Shown: piece after piece, positions 32,094 to 43,502 of the stretch | How the letters are laid out: each line of letters starts with the position of its first letter | How positions within the stretch are numbered: position 1 is the stretch's first letter | Assembly (NCBI RefSeq): GCF_905163445.1 | Contig: NC_053182.1 | Location: 4,898,001 to 4,962,000 of the forward strand | Source: Pararge aegeria | Lineage: Eukaryota > Arthropoda > Insecta > Lepidoptera > Nymphalidae | Direction of reading: 5' to 3' | Length of the DNA stretch: 64,000 nt | Made by a program: the position numbers and the translations under genes | The notes under the pieces: model-generated | The model's database searches: none | Seen by the model: the letters and a program-made list of their open reading frames with translations, nothing else | What the model was told of the DNA's origin: nothing

Positions 32094-32746
32094 AAATATT
32101 TTTTTTAAATTAGGTTAGGATATAAACATGATTATTTATATGCTAACCGAATAGATCTTTATAGATATTGTTAATAACAGTTTCTCGAAATCAACACTTA
32201 TATTACGTACCGGTATATACCGCTGAGTATCTATTAAAATCCAATGTTACTGCGATGATTAACGGCACCGAGTTTCCGCGAAATAATAAATATGTAAGTA
32301 ATAATATTAAAAATAAAAATCACAAAACACTATAATAACACTTCCATTCCAACAATACAGTCCGACACACCACAATGCGTTAACTAATGTAACTGGAAAC
32401 ATTTGGATTTTGAAAAATACATTCCCGTACACGCACAAACAACAGTAATACTTAAATCAATGTTTATAAAGATGGTTTTGGCGTGTTTTATTTGAGACAG
32501 TTAATTGTAGCAAGGCGTGAGAATGACGACCAAATGCGGCATTACGGATTCTCTACAGCGCATCAAAATGATGTATTCCCACTTGAAATAAACCTGTACT
32601 GTTAGTTAAAGCCTCGTTCTATTCCGGGTTAACAAATGCATTGTATGGGAAAACTATTTTATGTACTGCTACAAGGAACAAGGAATGTTAGGGTAAATTA
32701 GTTGGTTTCACTAGATTTTAATCATTAATCTATATTATTGTCATTA
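32094..32746. other. No feature recognised
   Basis: AT-rich, no shared repeat and no gene. Confidence 0.45.
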
Positions 32747-33004
32747 TCCTATCAAACCATTATCAGCCCGCTACACTACATGGTATGGGTGTCCTTCCGA
32801 AATGAGAAGGGTGGCCATAGTCCACCACGCTGGCCCATTGCGGGTTGCTGGACTTCACGAGCCTTTGAGAACATTATGGAGAACTCTCGGGCATGCAGTA
32901 TTCCTCACGATGATTTCTTTCACTATATTTTAATTACTTAAAACGCACGAAATTTAAAAAGTTAGAGGTGTGTGCTGGGATTCGAACTCGGCCCCCCGAA
33001 AATT
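32747..33004 (-). repeat. SINE-B copy, head partly lost, head-to-head with the next
   Basis: CATAGTCCACCACGCTGGCC, GAGAACTCTCGGGCATGCAG, ACTTAAAACGCACGAAATTT and the antisense B-box GGGATTCGAACTCGG are present. It stops at CCCCCCGAAAATTTAAGG, where the plus-strand copy begins. Confidence 0.85.
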
Positions 33005-33176
33005 TAAGGAAAACATTGTGGGGAAACCTGCATACTTGAGAGTTCAGCATAATGTTCCAAAAATCGTGTGGAGTCCACCAATCCGCACTGGGCCAGCGTG
33101 GTGGACTACGGCTCAAACAATTCTATGATAATGAGAATTCGTAGTGGTTCAGTAATGGGCTGATATGATGATCGTG
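33005..33176 (+). repeat. SINE-B 3' half, inverted relative to its neighbour
   Basis: AGGAAAACATTGTGGGGAAA, ACTTGAGAGTTCAGCATAAT, CCGCACTGGGCCAGCGTGGT and a tail GGGCTGATATGATGAT. With the preceding element it makes an inverted pair with no spacer. Confidence 0.85.
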
Positions 33177-33725
33177 ATCATTATTACTTTCTCATTCTCA
33201 TTCTCTTCATTCTCTCGCTGACTATGTCCCATATATTTATGTCTGTTTTTTCGGTTCATCAAGTTACAAAGATTCTAAAGAAGTTTTACTTCAAAAACTT
33301 TTTAAACTTAAAAACTTTCTATAAATTCCAATTCCCATTTGGAATTTTAAAACATAGGCAATTTTATTTCGTATTACTCTATTACAGCAGTAATTTTGAA
33401 TAACAAAATACAAGTTTCCCTTATCACACCATACCCCGTTATCAGTGGTAATTACTGATAATGAAACACAGGCAAAGAAAGCCCGCATCCGTTAGGAAGC
33501 CGAGCCTCGGGATAGTGGTATTATTTCTACCCGCCAGGCAGCTTCTAGTGCGTTTCCGAACGACTTCATACGCAATTTACATTTTGCGATACTTAATGTC
33601 GATGCGACTTATCGTAAATAAATACATGCGAAAGTATGTTTATGATGGTTGGCTTGTTTTCTAAGTTTGGCTAAACTAATCAAGTGATCTTGTTAAGATT
33701 TTGTACATATATAGCTTGAATCCTG
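33177..33725. other. No feature recognised
   Basis: A TCTCATTCTCATTCTCTTCA pyrimidine tract lies near 33190. The open frames here show no motif. Confidence 0.4.
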
Positions 33726-34010
33726 AAATGTACATCATCATCATCAAAGATCTACAGCCCTGCGTGGCCCTTAGCTTGGTCAAGCATATTTCTCCATTTG
33801 AGGCGGTAAGAAGCTGCTTCTTTGCAGCTCCGAACTCCCAGAACCCTCATATCCTTCTCAACTACTACACTCCACGGACCCCTAGGTCGTCCTTGGCCTA
33901 CGCCCCTCCAAAGTGCCCTCCATCAACCTCTTTGGGGCTCTCGTGCCTTCCATGCGTTGCACATGCCCTGCCCATTGCATTCTTAACATTCTGAAATGTA
34001 CATAAGGTAC
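33726..34010 (-). repeat. Probable antisense LINE 3'-coding fragment
   Basis: It begins with a (CATCAT)n run like the other antisense LINE tails and continues with GC-rich text (AGGTCGTCCTTGGCCTACGC, CCTTCCATGCGTTGCACATG). That text resembles the end of lepidopteran RTE-type coding regions. No second copy occurs in the window, so the assignment rests on memory. The 97-codon plus frame here is incidental. Confidence 0.4.
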
Positions 34011-34977
34011 TTTTGTTTTAGAAAAGGAATGTCAAATTCCAATATTAAGCAAATAGGCGTACAGATGGTACTTTTGATTCTTACCTATATGTAAAAGCGT
34101 CCAAGAACAGCTTCCGCAACAAATAATAAAATGCATGTTGAAGCAGATATCCTTATCTTAAAGAAATGTGGCATAGAGATGGCTTGTATTCTGGAGATAG
34201 ACGTAGGTTACTTTTAATTTCTTAAGAAACTGTACCCGCATAAATTAAAAATAGCGATTTATACATTGAAGTCGGTGGCAAGAGATAGTATAGTAGTCAT
34301 TTATAAGTAGTCTTGGCAATTAAATTTAAGAATGAGAGTTAAATCGTTATATCTCTTCTGTTGTGAAGATAGGCACATTGCAACTGCAATAGATTCTCAA
34401 ATAATAAACACTAATACAAATATTTTATGACAAGATGTCGTATCTAGCAAGTCGTGCCGTGATCGCAACGTTATCGTCAGCGGAAACCACACAAACGTGT
34501 TCCAAGAAAAGTAATGACAGATTTCCTGACAGGATACCGCAATAGAGCCGCAATAAAACAGAAATTATATCATACTATGTCATGCAATTAAAATTATCAT
34601 CACACCTAAGTGCACAGAGCGAGCGACTGAGCTGACAAATGACATACTTTTGCTGTAATTTCCTCCTATGTAGTAAGACTTATTTAAGTATGTCCAAAAT
34701 AGTATGGTTTAATTAAAATCTTCCATTGGTTATTAAAGTTATTACTAAGGTTCCTAATCAACGGAAATTGTATTTTTTCATTACTTTCAATCTATCGATT
34801 GGATCTTTTTTCGATTCGTCTAAAATTTTATTTTTTATGCTAGAATTGGCCGTCACGTATATTAATTTAAACATGTTAGCTTTTTAATTAATATACTTAA
34901 TTTATTTCTGAAACATATTTTTAAGGAAAGGAGATTAAAAACAATACCTATATATACACTCCGGGGTTTTTTTTTTT
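34011..34977. other. No gene recognised
   Basis: A fragment near 34040-34080 (AAGCAAATAGGCGTACAGAT, GGTACTTTTGATTC) resembles 39125-39165 and may be a worn LINE tail. Otherwise nothing. Confidence 0.4.
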
Positions 34978-35229
34978 ATATATACTAAGACAATACACAC
35001 GTCGCCATCTAGCCCCAAAGTAAGCGTAGCTTGTGTTATGGGTGCTAAGATGACTGATGAATATTTTGTATATTTTATATATATAAATAATATATAATAT
35101 ACATATAAACACCCAGATACTGAAAAACATTCATGTTCATCACACAAACATTTTCCAGTCGTCGGAATCGAACCCACGGCCTTTGACTCAGAAAGCAGGG
35201 TCGCTGCCCACTGCGCCAATCGGCCGTCA
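34978..35229 (-). repeat. SINE-A copy
   Basis: Tail, body and antisense B-box GGAATCGAACCC are in the usual order, ending in CACTGCGCCAATCGGCCGTC. The 135-codon and 60-codon frames on the minus strand are read from this repeat. Confidence 0.9.
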
Positions 35230-35929
35230 AAATAATAATAAATAATATGTAATAATTTAGTCAATGAAATCGTTACACTGAAGGCGGAGGAATCATGACT
35301 TAAAAAATTAATTTCGTAACGCGATGATGACGAATGGATCAAAAGGAGAATACTTTTAAATTAACGATCGAGTGATGCTATCAAATTTTCTCGTCCAACC
35401 AAAGGTCAGGTCAATCAAATAAAAAAGCCGTGGGCTTACAAGCAATTACTACCCACGCGGTGCATATGTGGACAGAATCATTTTTTACTTTAAAAATTAC
35501 AAAGTACTCAGGATACACCCACATATAACAGTCCAATTTGAGGTTTCGCAATGTATTATGTTAGCAGGTGAAGGTAATGAAAACATTATATATCTGTATC
35601 TAAAAAAGAAAATTATGAATAACGCTCATGTTCCGCTCCACCCAGTAATAGTGGGAGCTCTGTACTCGAGTACATGTACCTAGAACACACTATCCAGTTA
35701 GTTAGGTAAAATTTAGAGAAAGAGGTTAACCGCCGAATCCAACTTGGATTAAATTACTAGATCGTAAAATCTTTATTTGCATAATACACACGCTAAGATA
35801 GATGCCATTTAAATATCAATTACGAAGTTACAGTGTATTGCCATTAGCTGGCGTGCAAATATTACAAACCATTGCAATTAACACATAGGATAAATTCATT
35901 AAAAAACATGCAATTTTAATACAATATAA
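35230..35929. other. No feature recognised
   Basis: AT-rich. The 71-codon frame at 35468-35683 has no recognisable family. Confidence 0.4.
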
Positions 35930-36190
35930 TAATAATAAGAGTAAAGAATTAGTGTAATTACGGCCATTAAAAGTGGCCAGGAATAGTTGTCACCCGTCTT
36001 GTCCCGCGGGTTTAGTACTCGGCGACTAGGGCAACATAACGGAGGACGTGCAGAATCATCCTCTGTTCTATTACTAGCATCTACTGCGATCACTGACCCG
36101 TCTGCCTAGCGTGGTTGTTATGGACAATTTCTACCGCTGACAGAGGCCTTTCGTCCCGCAGTGGACTGTTATAGGCTACTGATAGATATC
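35930..36190. repeat. Possible LINE-derived fragment
   Basis: The segment is GC-richer and ends with CGTCCCGCAGTGGACTGTTA followed by TAGGCTACTGATAG. That resembles the TGGACGT.TATAGGCTGATGAT end of lepidopteran LINEs. No second copy in the window. Confidence 0.3.
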
Positions 36191-36669
36191 ATGAGAAATT
36201 TTCTAGCTAGCATATTCGTAAAAAAGTTGCGTCAAAAATAGCACATTGCAGATACTTTCTATCAAAAGATGTTACTTCAGTTCAAGTGTTATAAAATCGT
36301 GATTAAGTTAATTAACACGGTACTCAAGATCCAGATAAGTAGGTAGTTATTTTAAAGTTTTTTATCGTTAACGTCCGTGAAAAGTTCTTGATCTCTACAT
36401 CAACATACTCGTATTAGCAGTTAGAGTTAAAAAAACAGAACGAGACATTTCAAGTACCAGTAGCGTGTTTGTATAATTTATCATCTACACTTAACTCAAA
36501 CTCAAAATTATATTTATTCAAATAGACATTTACACGTTCTTTTGAATCATCATCATTATAGTAATAATTTCATTTGGCAGCTTAAAAATTTAGAGGAAAT
36601 GGTGATGCGGGCTTACCTGTTAGAGGTTTGTACCAGTTATATCACACCAATATCTATACACATATACAA
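36191..36669. other. No gene; worn LINE tail near 36485-36550
   Basis: AACTCAAACTCAAAATTATA followed by TTTATTCAAATAGACATTTA has the look of an antisense LINE tail. The rest is unassigned. Confidence 0.35.
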
Positions 36670-36710
36670 TGTGTGAATTATATATATCACACCAATATAT
36701 AATTCACACA
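36670..36710. repeat. Perfect inverted repeat, 16-bp arms with a 9-nt loop
   Basis: Bases 36670-36685 (TGTGTGAATTATATAT) pair with 36695-36710. The loop contains TCACACCAA, part of a 15-bp block (ATATCACACCAATAT) that also occurs 34 bp upstream. Confidence 0.95.
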
Positions 36711-37466
36711 GAATTGTATACATTTTTATCTACTAGATTTGAAAACTCCATTACCAGAGAAACAGCTCGCGAAAAGCCCAGGCCGATTTTTCTTGTCACT
36801 TCTTGTCGACATATCAAAACGGCACTATGTATTACGTATATGTAAAAAAATTGATTTGCATTTTGTGTTTGCAAACTGATAAATAAAAATACAGACGATT
36901 GTATTTTATTGTAACATATTTTCTTGATTATTTTGTATCACTTCTTTTGGGTGATATCAAATATTATATAAAATTTAATTTGGTGGCACCTTTACCTACA
37001 GCTGAAGACTGTTTTGTATTTTGTAAAATAGGTGCCTATATTATTTTTATTATTTTAAATAAGAATGTTATTTTTTTATTGTTAAAAGTCCTTATTTTAA
37101 AACAGAAGACACAATCATATAAGTACGTTTATGATAATTAACAAAATAATGAGGAAAAAGCATCTGCAGAGTGAGCAACTAGGCTCAATTAGTATTTCTT
37201 TGAATGTTAACTAAACCATTAACGGTCATAAATCCTGATTCGTGCGGCTAATGAAAACATCTATAGGACTCGGAGGCGTAAATTTTGTATGCAATTAACA
37301 CTTTGATTACGACTTTATATTCGGTATCAATATTTTATTGCTTATGGTGTAAGTAGTTTAATAAATATGTAAAATTGTCCTCAATATAATATTCAAATGT
37401 TGATAGAGACCATCTTGCATAGAATTTAATTTTAATTACCGCACTTAACGACTTGTCGTTGTCTAT

Positions 37467-37468
<2 letters not shown>
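36711..37468. other. No gene recognised
   Basis: The 80-codon frame at 36899-37141 is AT-rich and hydrophobic without a motif, and is not credited. Confidence 0.4.

Positions 37469-37515
<47 letters not shown>
37469..37515. repeat. (CA)23 microsatellite
   Basis: Forty-seven bases of uninterrupted CA dinucleotide. The 66-codon minus frame through it is an artefact. Confidence 0.98.
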
Positions 37516-37518
<3 letters not shown>

Positions 37519-38604
37519 TACACGAACACGTACATTATAAAATAGTAAGTTGTATTGTTTTAGTTAGTTGTAATATTTTTGTTTTCTTTGTTTTCGTCTT
37601 TTTGTTTAAAAGCAAACCCGGAGGTGGGCGTTAATAGCTGTAACACAGTTTTTAACTAATAAAGTTTTTATCGTTCCTTAGGTTATAAGAATCCGTTGTA
37701 AATGAGACAAAATAAAGACTATTACTATTATATTATTAATACTATTATTGAGCCTACGATCAAGATGATTCTAATAACATCACGCATATTAAGACTACTC
37801 GTGTATCACAGACGTTCAGCTCTCACATATTGTATATACATATACATCATGACATATAATAACATATAAAAAGTCTTTAATACACATTTGATATATGAAT
37901 AAGTACTTAAGAAATAGAGGCAAGGCATATTTTCAATCATTAGTGGCCGCTTAACTATCGGTTATTACATTTTGTCAGGAAGCCTCGTAAAGAGTTGTAT
38001 TCAGCTTAAGGGCATCTTTAGCATAAATAATCGCGAAGTGCTATATTAGTGAGGTGGCAGTAATAAATTGAAAACTGACAGTTTATTTTATATACAGATT
38101 AATACATGGGCGCATTAGCAAAGCAAAAGATTTATTGAAGATACACTGTTATGAGCATTTTAATTAAAATAAACCGATTACAGAACTGTGTCCAGATTGT
38201 GACAGAAGGGCTGGCTAATTTTACAGGTAAAAGCGCTCTTAACTAGACTCCGTCATTGTTTCCATCAAGCATGGGAGCGTAATGATATATCATATAAAAA
38301 AAAAAAAGTTAATAAAGTGTCAATGAACTCGTGACTATGATTAGTTAATTAGTCACGAGCGGAGGTAAAAAATTGTAGGTAATTTGTTGCTCCGCCCCAT
38401 GACAAAATTAGTCGCTCAGTTATACTATTTCAAATTATGCCCATTGGTCAGGTTTATGATTTACAGTCAGCTTATTGGTCAGGTGGCTGGCGGGAAAATA
38501 TAACAACTAGATATGTGACTGCTTCTGAATAAATGGATGGTGATAAAATAACGAATAAGTAGATACATTTCCCGTGCTGGTAATTATTCGTGGATGGATT
38601 TTTT
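37516..38604. other. Copy-free stretch, no gene
   Basis: No shared repeat. A 10-bp inverted repeat (CTCGTGACTA at 38328-38337 with TAGTCACGAG at 38350-38359) is present. Bases 37920-38270 have no match in the window and several AT-rich homeodomain-like cores, which is weak evidence of anything. Confidence 0.35.
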
Positions 38605-38806
38605 AAGCAATTAATATATCACTTACGGTAAAGGAAAATATCGTGAGGAAACAAGCATACCTGAGAGTTCTCCATAATGTTCTCAAAGGTGTGTAAAGTC
38701 CACCAAAACGCACTGGGCCAGCGTGGTGGACTACTGCCTTAATCCGTTCTCATTGTGGGAGGAGACAAGTGCCCTGTAGTGCCGGTAATGGGTTGATATG
38801 ATGATG
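38605..38806 (+). repeat. SINE-B copy, 5' part lost
   Basis: AAAATATCGTGAGGAAACAA, CCTGAGAGTTCTCCATAATG, CACTGGGCCAGCGTGGTGGA and GGTAATGGGTTGATATGATG are well conserved, so it is one of the younger copies. Confidence 0.85.
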
Positions 38807-38827
38807 GCCATTTTAAGCCAGATTAAA

Positions 38828-39012
38828 CTTTTATTTTATTCTACTACAATTGATGATGTTGTCTAAGATGGCAGCGGGCTAGCCTGTGTGTATGGCACCC
38901 CTAATAGGTTTTAAGCCGCGTCGTACCGGAACGTTACAACCGCTTCTCGAACAACACCAGAACAGATAAAAAACATTACCAATTCGCTCCCACCGGGATC
39001 GGACGCGATACC
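38828..39012 (-). repeat. SINE-C copy, diverged middle
   Basis: TTTATTCTACTACAATTGAT, TCTAAGATGGCAGCGGGCTA and CGTCGTACCGGAACGTTAC, then an antisense head-like GGGATCGGACGCGATACCTC. It covers both ends but the middle is short and altered. Confidence 0.6.
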
Positions 39013-40654
39013 TCCACTTATAAGAAGGTTGTAATACATAAGAAAAATATACTCTACTGTACAGAATAACCAAAACAATTTTTAGCTCTACCCGAGGAAA
39101 GAACCCGGTAAAGTGAAATATTTCTTTATTTAAGTAGGCACATAGATGGCACTTTTGATGTGTTCATTACATACAAAATATGTACGTAGTAGTGATAGCG
39201 ATATTCAAACATGGTAACCACTAGACCAAAGAAGAAGTTCTAAATTATTAGAATTAGGATTTCAAAACTACAATAGATTTATGGTACGACAAATCAATTA
39301 ATTAATTAAACGCTTAAAGTAAAACAAACTTTGTAACTCATACAAAATTTTAACTAAACATAAACAGACTACAGTCACTATTGTCACAGTAGCAGTTTCT
39401 TGGAAGTGCTTTGTATTTGAGTTTTTCCCACGTGCTTACAGCAGCTCGGGTCACGACCCCAAAGACTACCACCGGATAACTACCGTTAAAATTAACTTAG
39501 GCACTGCATTACCTTATACCACAGTTAAGCGATCGCAGCTAAGCTGTTGTAATAGATTTGTTTACTTGTAACTTTTGGTCCGAGCGTATTTTTTAAGTAC
39601 CTTGTAACTAGTTTTACGGGCGAAAAAGAAGATTGTTTCCTCGTCTATCGATTGTTTTTTAAACTCACTTAGTAATGGTTTTACAGAAAATATTTCTTAG
39701 TTCACCCACACATAGTAAAATAACAGATTGTTTAGAATTTTTTTGTAGATCTTTATTTATTTTTTTACACAAACTACTAAAATGAATATTCTTCCCATCC
39801 TGAAACTCACATTAGTTTGTTTATGAGAGGCTTACGTCAACTTTTATGGTTGATAGAAAGCAATGAGAAGGTCTAGCTTAGGAAGAGGCTGAAAGTCGAC
39901 TGTTGACTGTTCCACAAATGGTTTGTAAGCAACGTAGAAAAAGATGAAGAGCGATATCTACGAGTTTTAATATATAGGGAGCTTTCGCGCTTTCCATTCC
40001 CCCGGTGACGTCATAGCAACCATTCGGTTCGGTTATCGACAAGTGTCCTTCCAATGACATGATGAAGTGTACTCTAGAATGGGGTACCTATTTGCCTAAA
40101 AAGTGCCTGTTCACGTTACCTTGAAGGTACTCTAGTTATATTTGGCAGAAAACACAAAAACAGAGTTCCACACATTCATGGTTCGTGTCACAAACGTAGA
40201 AACAGATGAAAAGTTTCGAAACAGACTTTTCGCGGAGTATAGCAAATTAATAATTCTCATAATATATAATGGAATTCCGCAAAGTAATGCCTGCTTCTAT
40301 CCAATATTTGTGAAGCGTTACCTATGAGTTCATTGCAAGAGAATATGAAAAACCGTTTGACTTTTTTATCCTATAATACAAAGGTCCTAACTTGCTAAAT
40401 GGGCACACGTAGTTTTATGTATGTGTCAGTATTTACCGACACAAAGGATAACCCGTTATAGCAGGTCCCTGTAACAAGTGAGGCATGGAATACACTCACG
40501 TCGCGTACACGGCACGTTCCCTCAGCGACGGCTCGTGATTGAGATACGGAACAATCTATTTTATTTGCATATACTGCCATTAAATTGGATATAAATTACA
40601 ATTAGCACCCACAATAATATTATGAGGGACTTTTATTCAGTAATTAATTCGCAA
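39013..40654. other. No gene; short family K fragment at 40231-40250
   Basis: The 20-mer CGCGGAGTATAGCAAATTAA at 40231-40250 is identical to 4749-4768. No other shared repeat or coding signal was seen in this 1.6 kb. Confidence 0.45.
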
Positions 40655-40659
40655 AAAGA

Positions 40660-40715
40660 TAGAGCACCCGTGCCTCGGAGAGCACGTAAAGCCGTCGTTC
40701 CGTTTATTACTACTA
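40660..40715 (+). repeat. SINE-D fragment
   Basis: CACCCGTGCCTCGGAGAGCA followed by CGTAAAGCCGTCG matches the CTCTGAGAGTACGTAAAGCTGTCGG part of the element at 55494. Confidence 0.5.
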
Positions 40716-40724
40716 ACTGTGGTA

Positions 40725-40829
40725 ATAGTTTTTAAAGCCCACCAACCCGCATTGGAGAAGCGGGTTGATGCTCGAAAACCGTCTGCTGAAGCTGGCTGTG
40801 ATAAACAGTGGGATTATGACTACCATACT
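40725..40829 (+). repeat. Fragment related to SINE-J 3' end
   Basis: AGCCCACCAACCCGCATTGG resembles the antisense block in the tentative SINE-J copy at 16754. Weak. Confidence 0.3.
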
Positions 40830-40914
40830 CCTTTACAGGTTAGCCCGCTACCATCTTAGACTGCTTTATCACTTACCACCGGGTGAGATTGCAGTCAAGG
40901 GCTAACTTGTGTGT
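40830..40914 (+). repeat. SINE-C 3' end
   Basis: ACAGGTTAGCCCGCTACCAT, CTTAGACTGCTTTATCACTT and ACCACCGGGTGAGATTGCAG, ending at GGGCTAACTTGTG. Confidence 0.8.
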
Positions 40915-41496
40915 ATATCGCCCAATAGCCCTTTAACTCTTCTCAAGGCAAACTTTGGCGCTCGTCCCATTCTCCCGATGATGCTGTTACAACCGTAAAA
41001 GGTGGTTATCATCTGCTGTTCTTTCGAAAAAAAAAGGAAGCCATTTTTTTTCTAATATACTTGGCGATAAGGTACCCACATAAACGATATTAAGAGTTAA
41101 CGCTGTCAATCTTATTTAGCGTTTACTATAAAATCTAACTGTATTTCACTTCATTTGACTGGCCATGTTAATAAAAATAATTTATACTCCTTAAACATAG
41201 ATTTAGGATTCAAATAACTCCTGTGGCACCTGTAATGTATAATTTACAGAAAGTTGTTAACCGGTGGTGGTCTTTCACTATAAAACTATCAGGACATTGA
41301 CAGCATTGGTTTTTATAACTCTTCTGACAGTGACATTTTGCACTTATCTCATTTAAGTTTAAGGACGATTTGAAAAAGGTTTATGCACCAAATTTCGGCA
41401 ATATAGACTTTGCTCTTGGGACACGAGTAAGCAATTTATAAACGGAACAAGCAAATACCACACACTTTTGTTCTTCTTCTTTCTTTCCACACACTT
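40915..41496. other. No feature recognised
   Basis: AT-rich, no gene or shared repeat. Confidence 0.4.
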
Positions 41497-41738
41497 TGAC
41501 GGCCGACGGCTTTCTGAGTCCAAGGCCGTGGGTTCGATTCCCACAACTGGAAAATGTTTGTGTGATGAGCATGAATGTTTTTCAGTGTCTGGGTGTTTAT
41601 ATGTATATTATAAGTATTTATGTATATTATTTCCCAAAAGAATATTAATCAGTCATCTTAGTACCCATAACACAAGCTACGCTTACTTTGGGGCTAGATG
41701 GCAAGGTGTGTGTATCGTAGTATATTTATTTATTTATC
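41497..41738 (+). repeat. SINE-A copy lacking the A-box region
   Basis: TTGACGGCCGACGGCTTTCT: about 24 bp, including GATTGGCGCAGTGGGC, is deleted or replaced by CGG. The B-box GGTTCGATTCCC, the body and the TTTATTTATTTA tail are intact. Confidence 0.85.
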
Positions 41739-41749
41739 TTTGTCGTAAC

Positions 41750-42030
41750 ACTCTTGCCAGAGTTACCGTGGTCATCACGTTGGGACTCAGCTGTGCACTG
41801 CAGTTGTGACTCGCCTCACGATCATTCGCCTCTTCTCCCTATTTTCAGATTATCTGGTACACCAAGGCCCTCTCTGGTACCTCGCCTTGCACAACAAAGC
41901 GTTCTATACAGTAGTTTTCTCTCCGGGAAACGTGACCGAAGAATTTCAATATGCGGCTGTGCAAGACGTTGCTTGATGTCGAGTTCTTGGAGAATGAATC
42001 CATTAGAAAAAAGTCACCGTGTTTAGTAAC
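41750..42030 (-). repeat. Possible antisense LINE coding fragment
   Basis: GC-richer sequence (GGTACACCAAGGCCCTCTCT, GGTACCTCGCCTTGCACAAC) that resembles repetitive LINE text I recall from moths and butterflies. No second copy in the window. The 90-codon plus frame is not credited. Confidence 0.3.
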
Positions 42031-42227
42031 GGTAACAAAGGCAACTTATATTTCACGTTAACTAGGAAAAGCAAACTATGACCGAATATTTATTACAGTG
42101 CGGTCTCCAGTTAGAATACGGATGCGCATTTAATATGCAGGCTGCATTTATAATGAATTCATGCTACATTTGCATTGTAACTGTAACATTCTATACTATT
42201 CTATACACCAATGACCCTTTTGAAGTC

Positions 42228-42340
42228 TTTATCATCATTATAGCGAAACTATTACTGTCTCACTGCTGGCTGCAGGTCTACTCTCTCGTGGGAGACGCGC
42301 CACACTGCTACAATGCGGGTTGGGGGGATTTATTGATTAC
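42228..42340. repeat. Possible LINE 3'-end fragment
   Basis: TATCATCATTATAGCGAAAC followed by GTCTCACTGCTGGCTGCAGG and CTCTCTCGTGGGAGACGCGC resembles the 'catcat...ctcactgctgggc' antisense LINE end. Weak. Confidence 0.35.
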
Positions 42341-42618
42341 TAGCGGTCCCTCGCGACTTCGTCTGCACATTTAAGTCAACTTTAAAATATACAAACATAC
42401 GGAACCACTTTATCATACATGATTTTATCGAAACTAACCATTTACGTCTCAAAAGGAAAAAAAATGTTTGAAACATTCTTTATCGTTGCTATGCTTCTAT
42501 TGGTCTTAGCCTGATGATATATAGCCTATAGCTATCCTCGATAAATGGGCTATCCAACACTGAAGGAATTTCTCAAATTGGTTCGAGTAAACAAAAAAAC
42601 TGTTCAGCTTTAAAGAGA
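42341..42618 (+). repeat. Family F2 repeat
   Basis: Begins CTAGCGGTCCCTCGCGACTT and shares CATGATTTTATCGAAACTAA, CTATTGGTCTTAGCCTGATG and CTCGATAAATGGGCTATCCA with the copy at 27783. Confidence 0.75.
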
Positions 42619-42643
42619 TATCGATTGTTCTACTGCTGGACCC

Positions 42644-42699
42644 AATAAAACCCTCGTTCCTATGAGAGAGGAAACTCTCATAGGAACGAGGGTTTTATT
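42644..42699. repeat. Perfect inverted repeat, 25-bp arms with a 6-nt loop
   Basis: Bases 42644-42668 (starting AATAAAACCCTCGTTCCTAT) are the exact reverse complement of 42675-42699. The loop is AGGAAA. It lies between a family F2 copy and a family E copy. Confidence 0.97.
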
Positions 42700-42711
42700 T
42701 TGTTATAAAGT

Positions 42712-42982
42712 GACAAACAAGACAAGGTTGCTTGGAAGCATCCAGCTCCGCTTTCATCTCTCACAAGATAGAAAAATAAATGTTAAAATATTAAATGTAA
42801 ATTGTTAATGTTGGAAAAAAGCAACTGCTGAGTTTCTTGCCGGCTTCTTCTCGGTAGAATCTGCTAGTAGGGTATGGCAGTCACTACACACAGACAGACT
42901 TGACGTTTCAAAAGGTCTTATACTAATATTAGGCCTACTTGAAATAAATGAATTTTTAATTTTGAATTTTGAAATTGATTAA
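42712..42982 (+). repeat. Family E LINE 3' end, long copy
   Basis: GACAAGGTTGCTTGGAAGCA, TCATCTCTCACAAGATAGAA, CTGCTGAGTTTCTTGCCGGC, AGACTTGACGTTTCAAAAGG and GGCCTACTTGAAATAAATGA, then a tail of TTTTGAATTTTGAAATT. The tail places the 3' end at the right and sets the strand for the whole family. Confidence 0.8.
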
Positions 42983-43036
42983 CCAAGCACATGGCCTAAC
43001 CGATGGTAAGAAGGAAACCATTGTCTATAAACAGAG
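42983..43036 (+). repeat. Family G 5' fragment
   Basis: AACCAAGCACATGGCCTAAC (from about 42980), GATGGTAAGAAGGAAACCAT and TGTCTATAAACAGAGCAAC only. Confidence 0.6.
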
Positions 43037-43502
43037 CAACATACGTGTCGTAACTTTAGATGGCGCTTACGTTAGGCATCACGTAAGAGTTCGTGAAACT
43101 TTTTTTTTTACTAGAAATAACTTAAATTACAAGGCATACGATTCAGGCGATTCCTAAATGCAGTGAAAAGGGCATAAGACAAAACTTCTTAGATCGATCT
43201 CAGTTTATTATAAAGGGCCTTAGATTTGATGTTTTAAGGTAAATAACGTCCACCAGGGAGCGCTGGAAAGTTTGTTTTCCCCCTACTTATTTTTATAACT
43301 TACATATGTATATAGAGTAAGCTACCTGCTCAGTTGACATGTAACAAATATTCTAACAATTGGTTGTTTGGTAAGTGGACAATCATGAATGATTTTTAAT
43401 GCAAATGAACAGAGGTCGTGAACCTCGGTCGTTCGATACGCGTCATTCAGATTTTCTAACGCCTAACACTGTTGCGTCCCACAATAATTTATATCTATTC
43501 TA
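43037..43502. other. No feature recognised
   Basis: No shared repeat; a few T-runs. Confidence 0.4.

Noticed and set aside
33701..33994. 97-codon plus frame rich in proline
   Set aside because: It lies on the opposite strand of what looks like LINE coding debris, so it is probably a shadow frame.
34935..35342. 135-codon minus-strand frame as a small protein gene
   Set aside because: It reads straight through a SINE-A copy, and similar peptides arise from the other SINE-A copies (for example 41468-41809, 45128-45457, 53113-53388).
36899..37141. 80-codon hydrophobic frame as a membrane peptide
   Set aside because: Hydrophobicity follows from T-rich codons in AT-rich DNA. No signal or family pattern was found.
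37335..37535. 66-codon frame with a VCVCVC run
   Set aside because: It is the translation of the (CA)n microsatellite.
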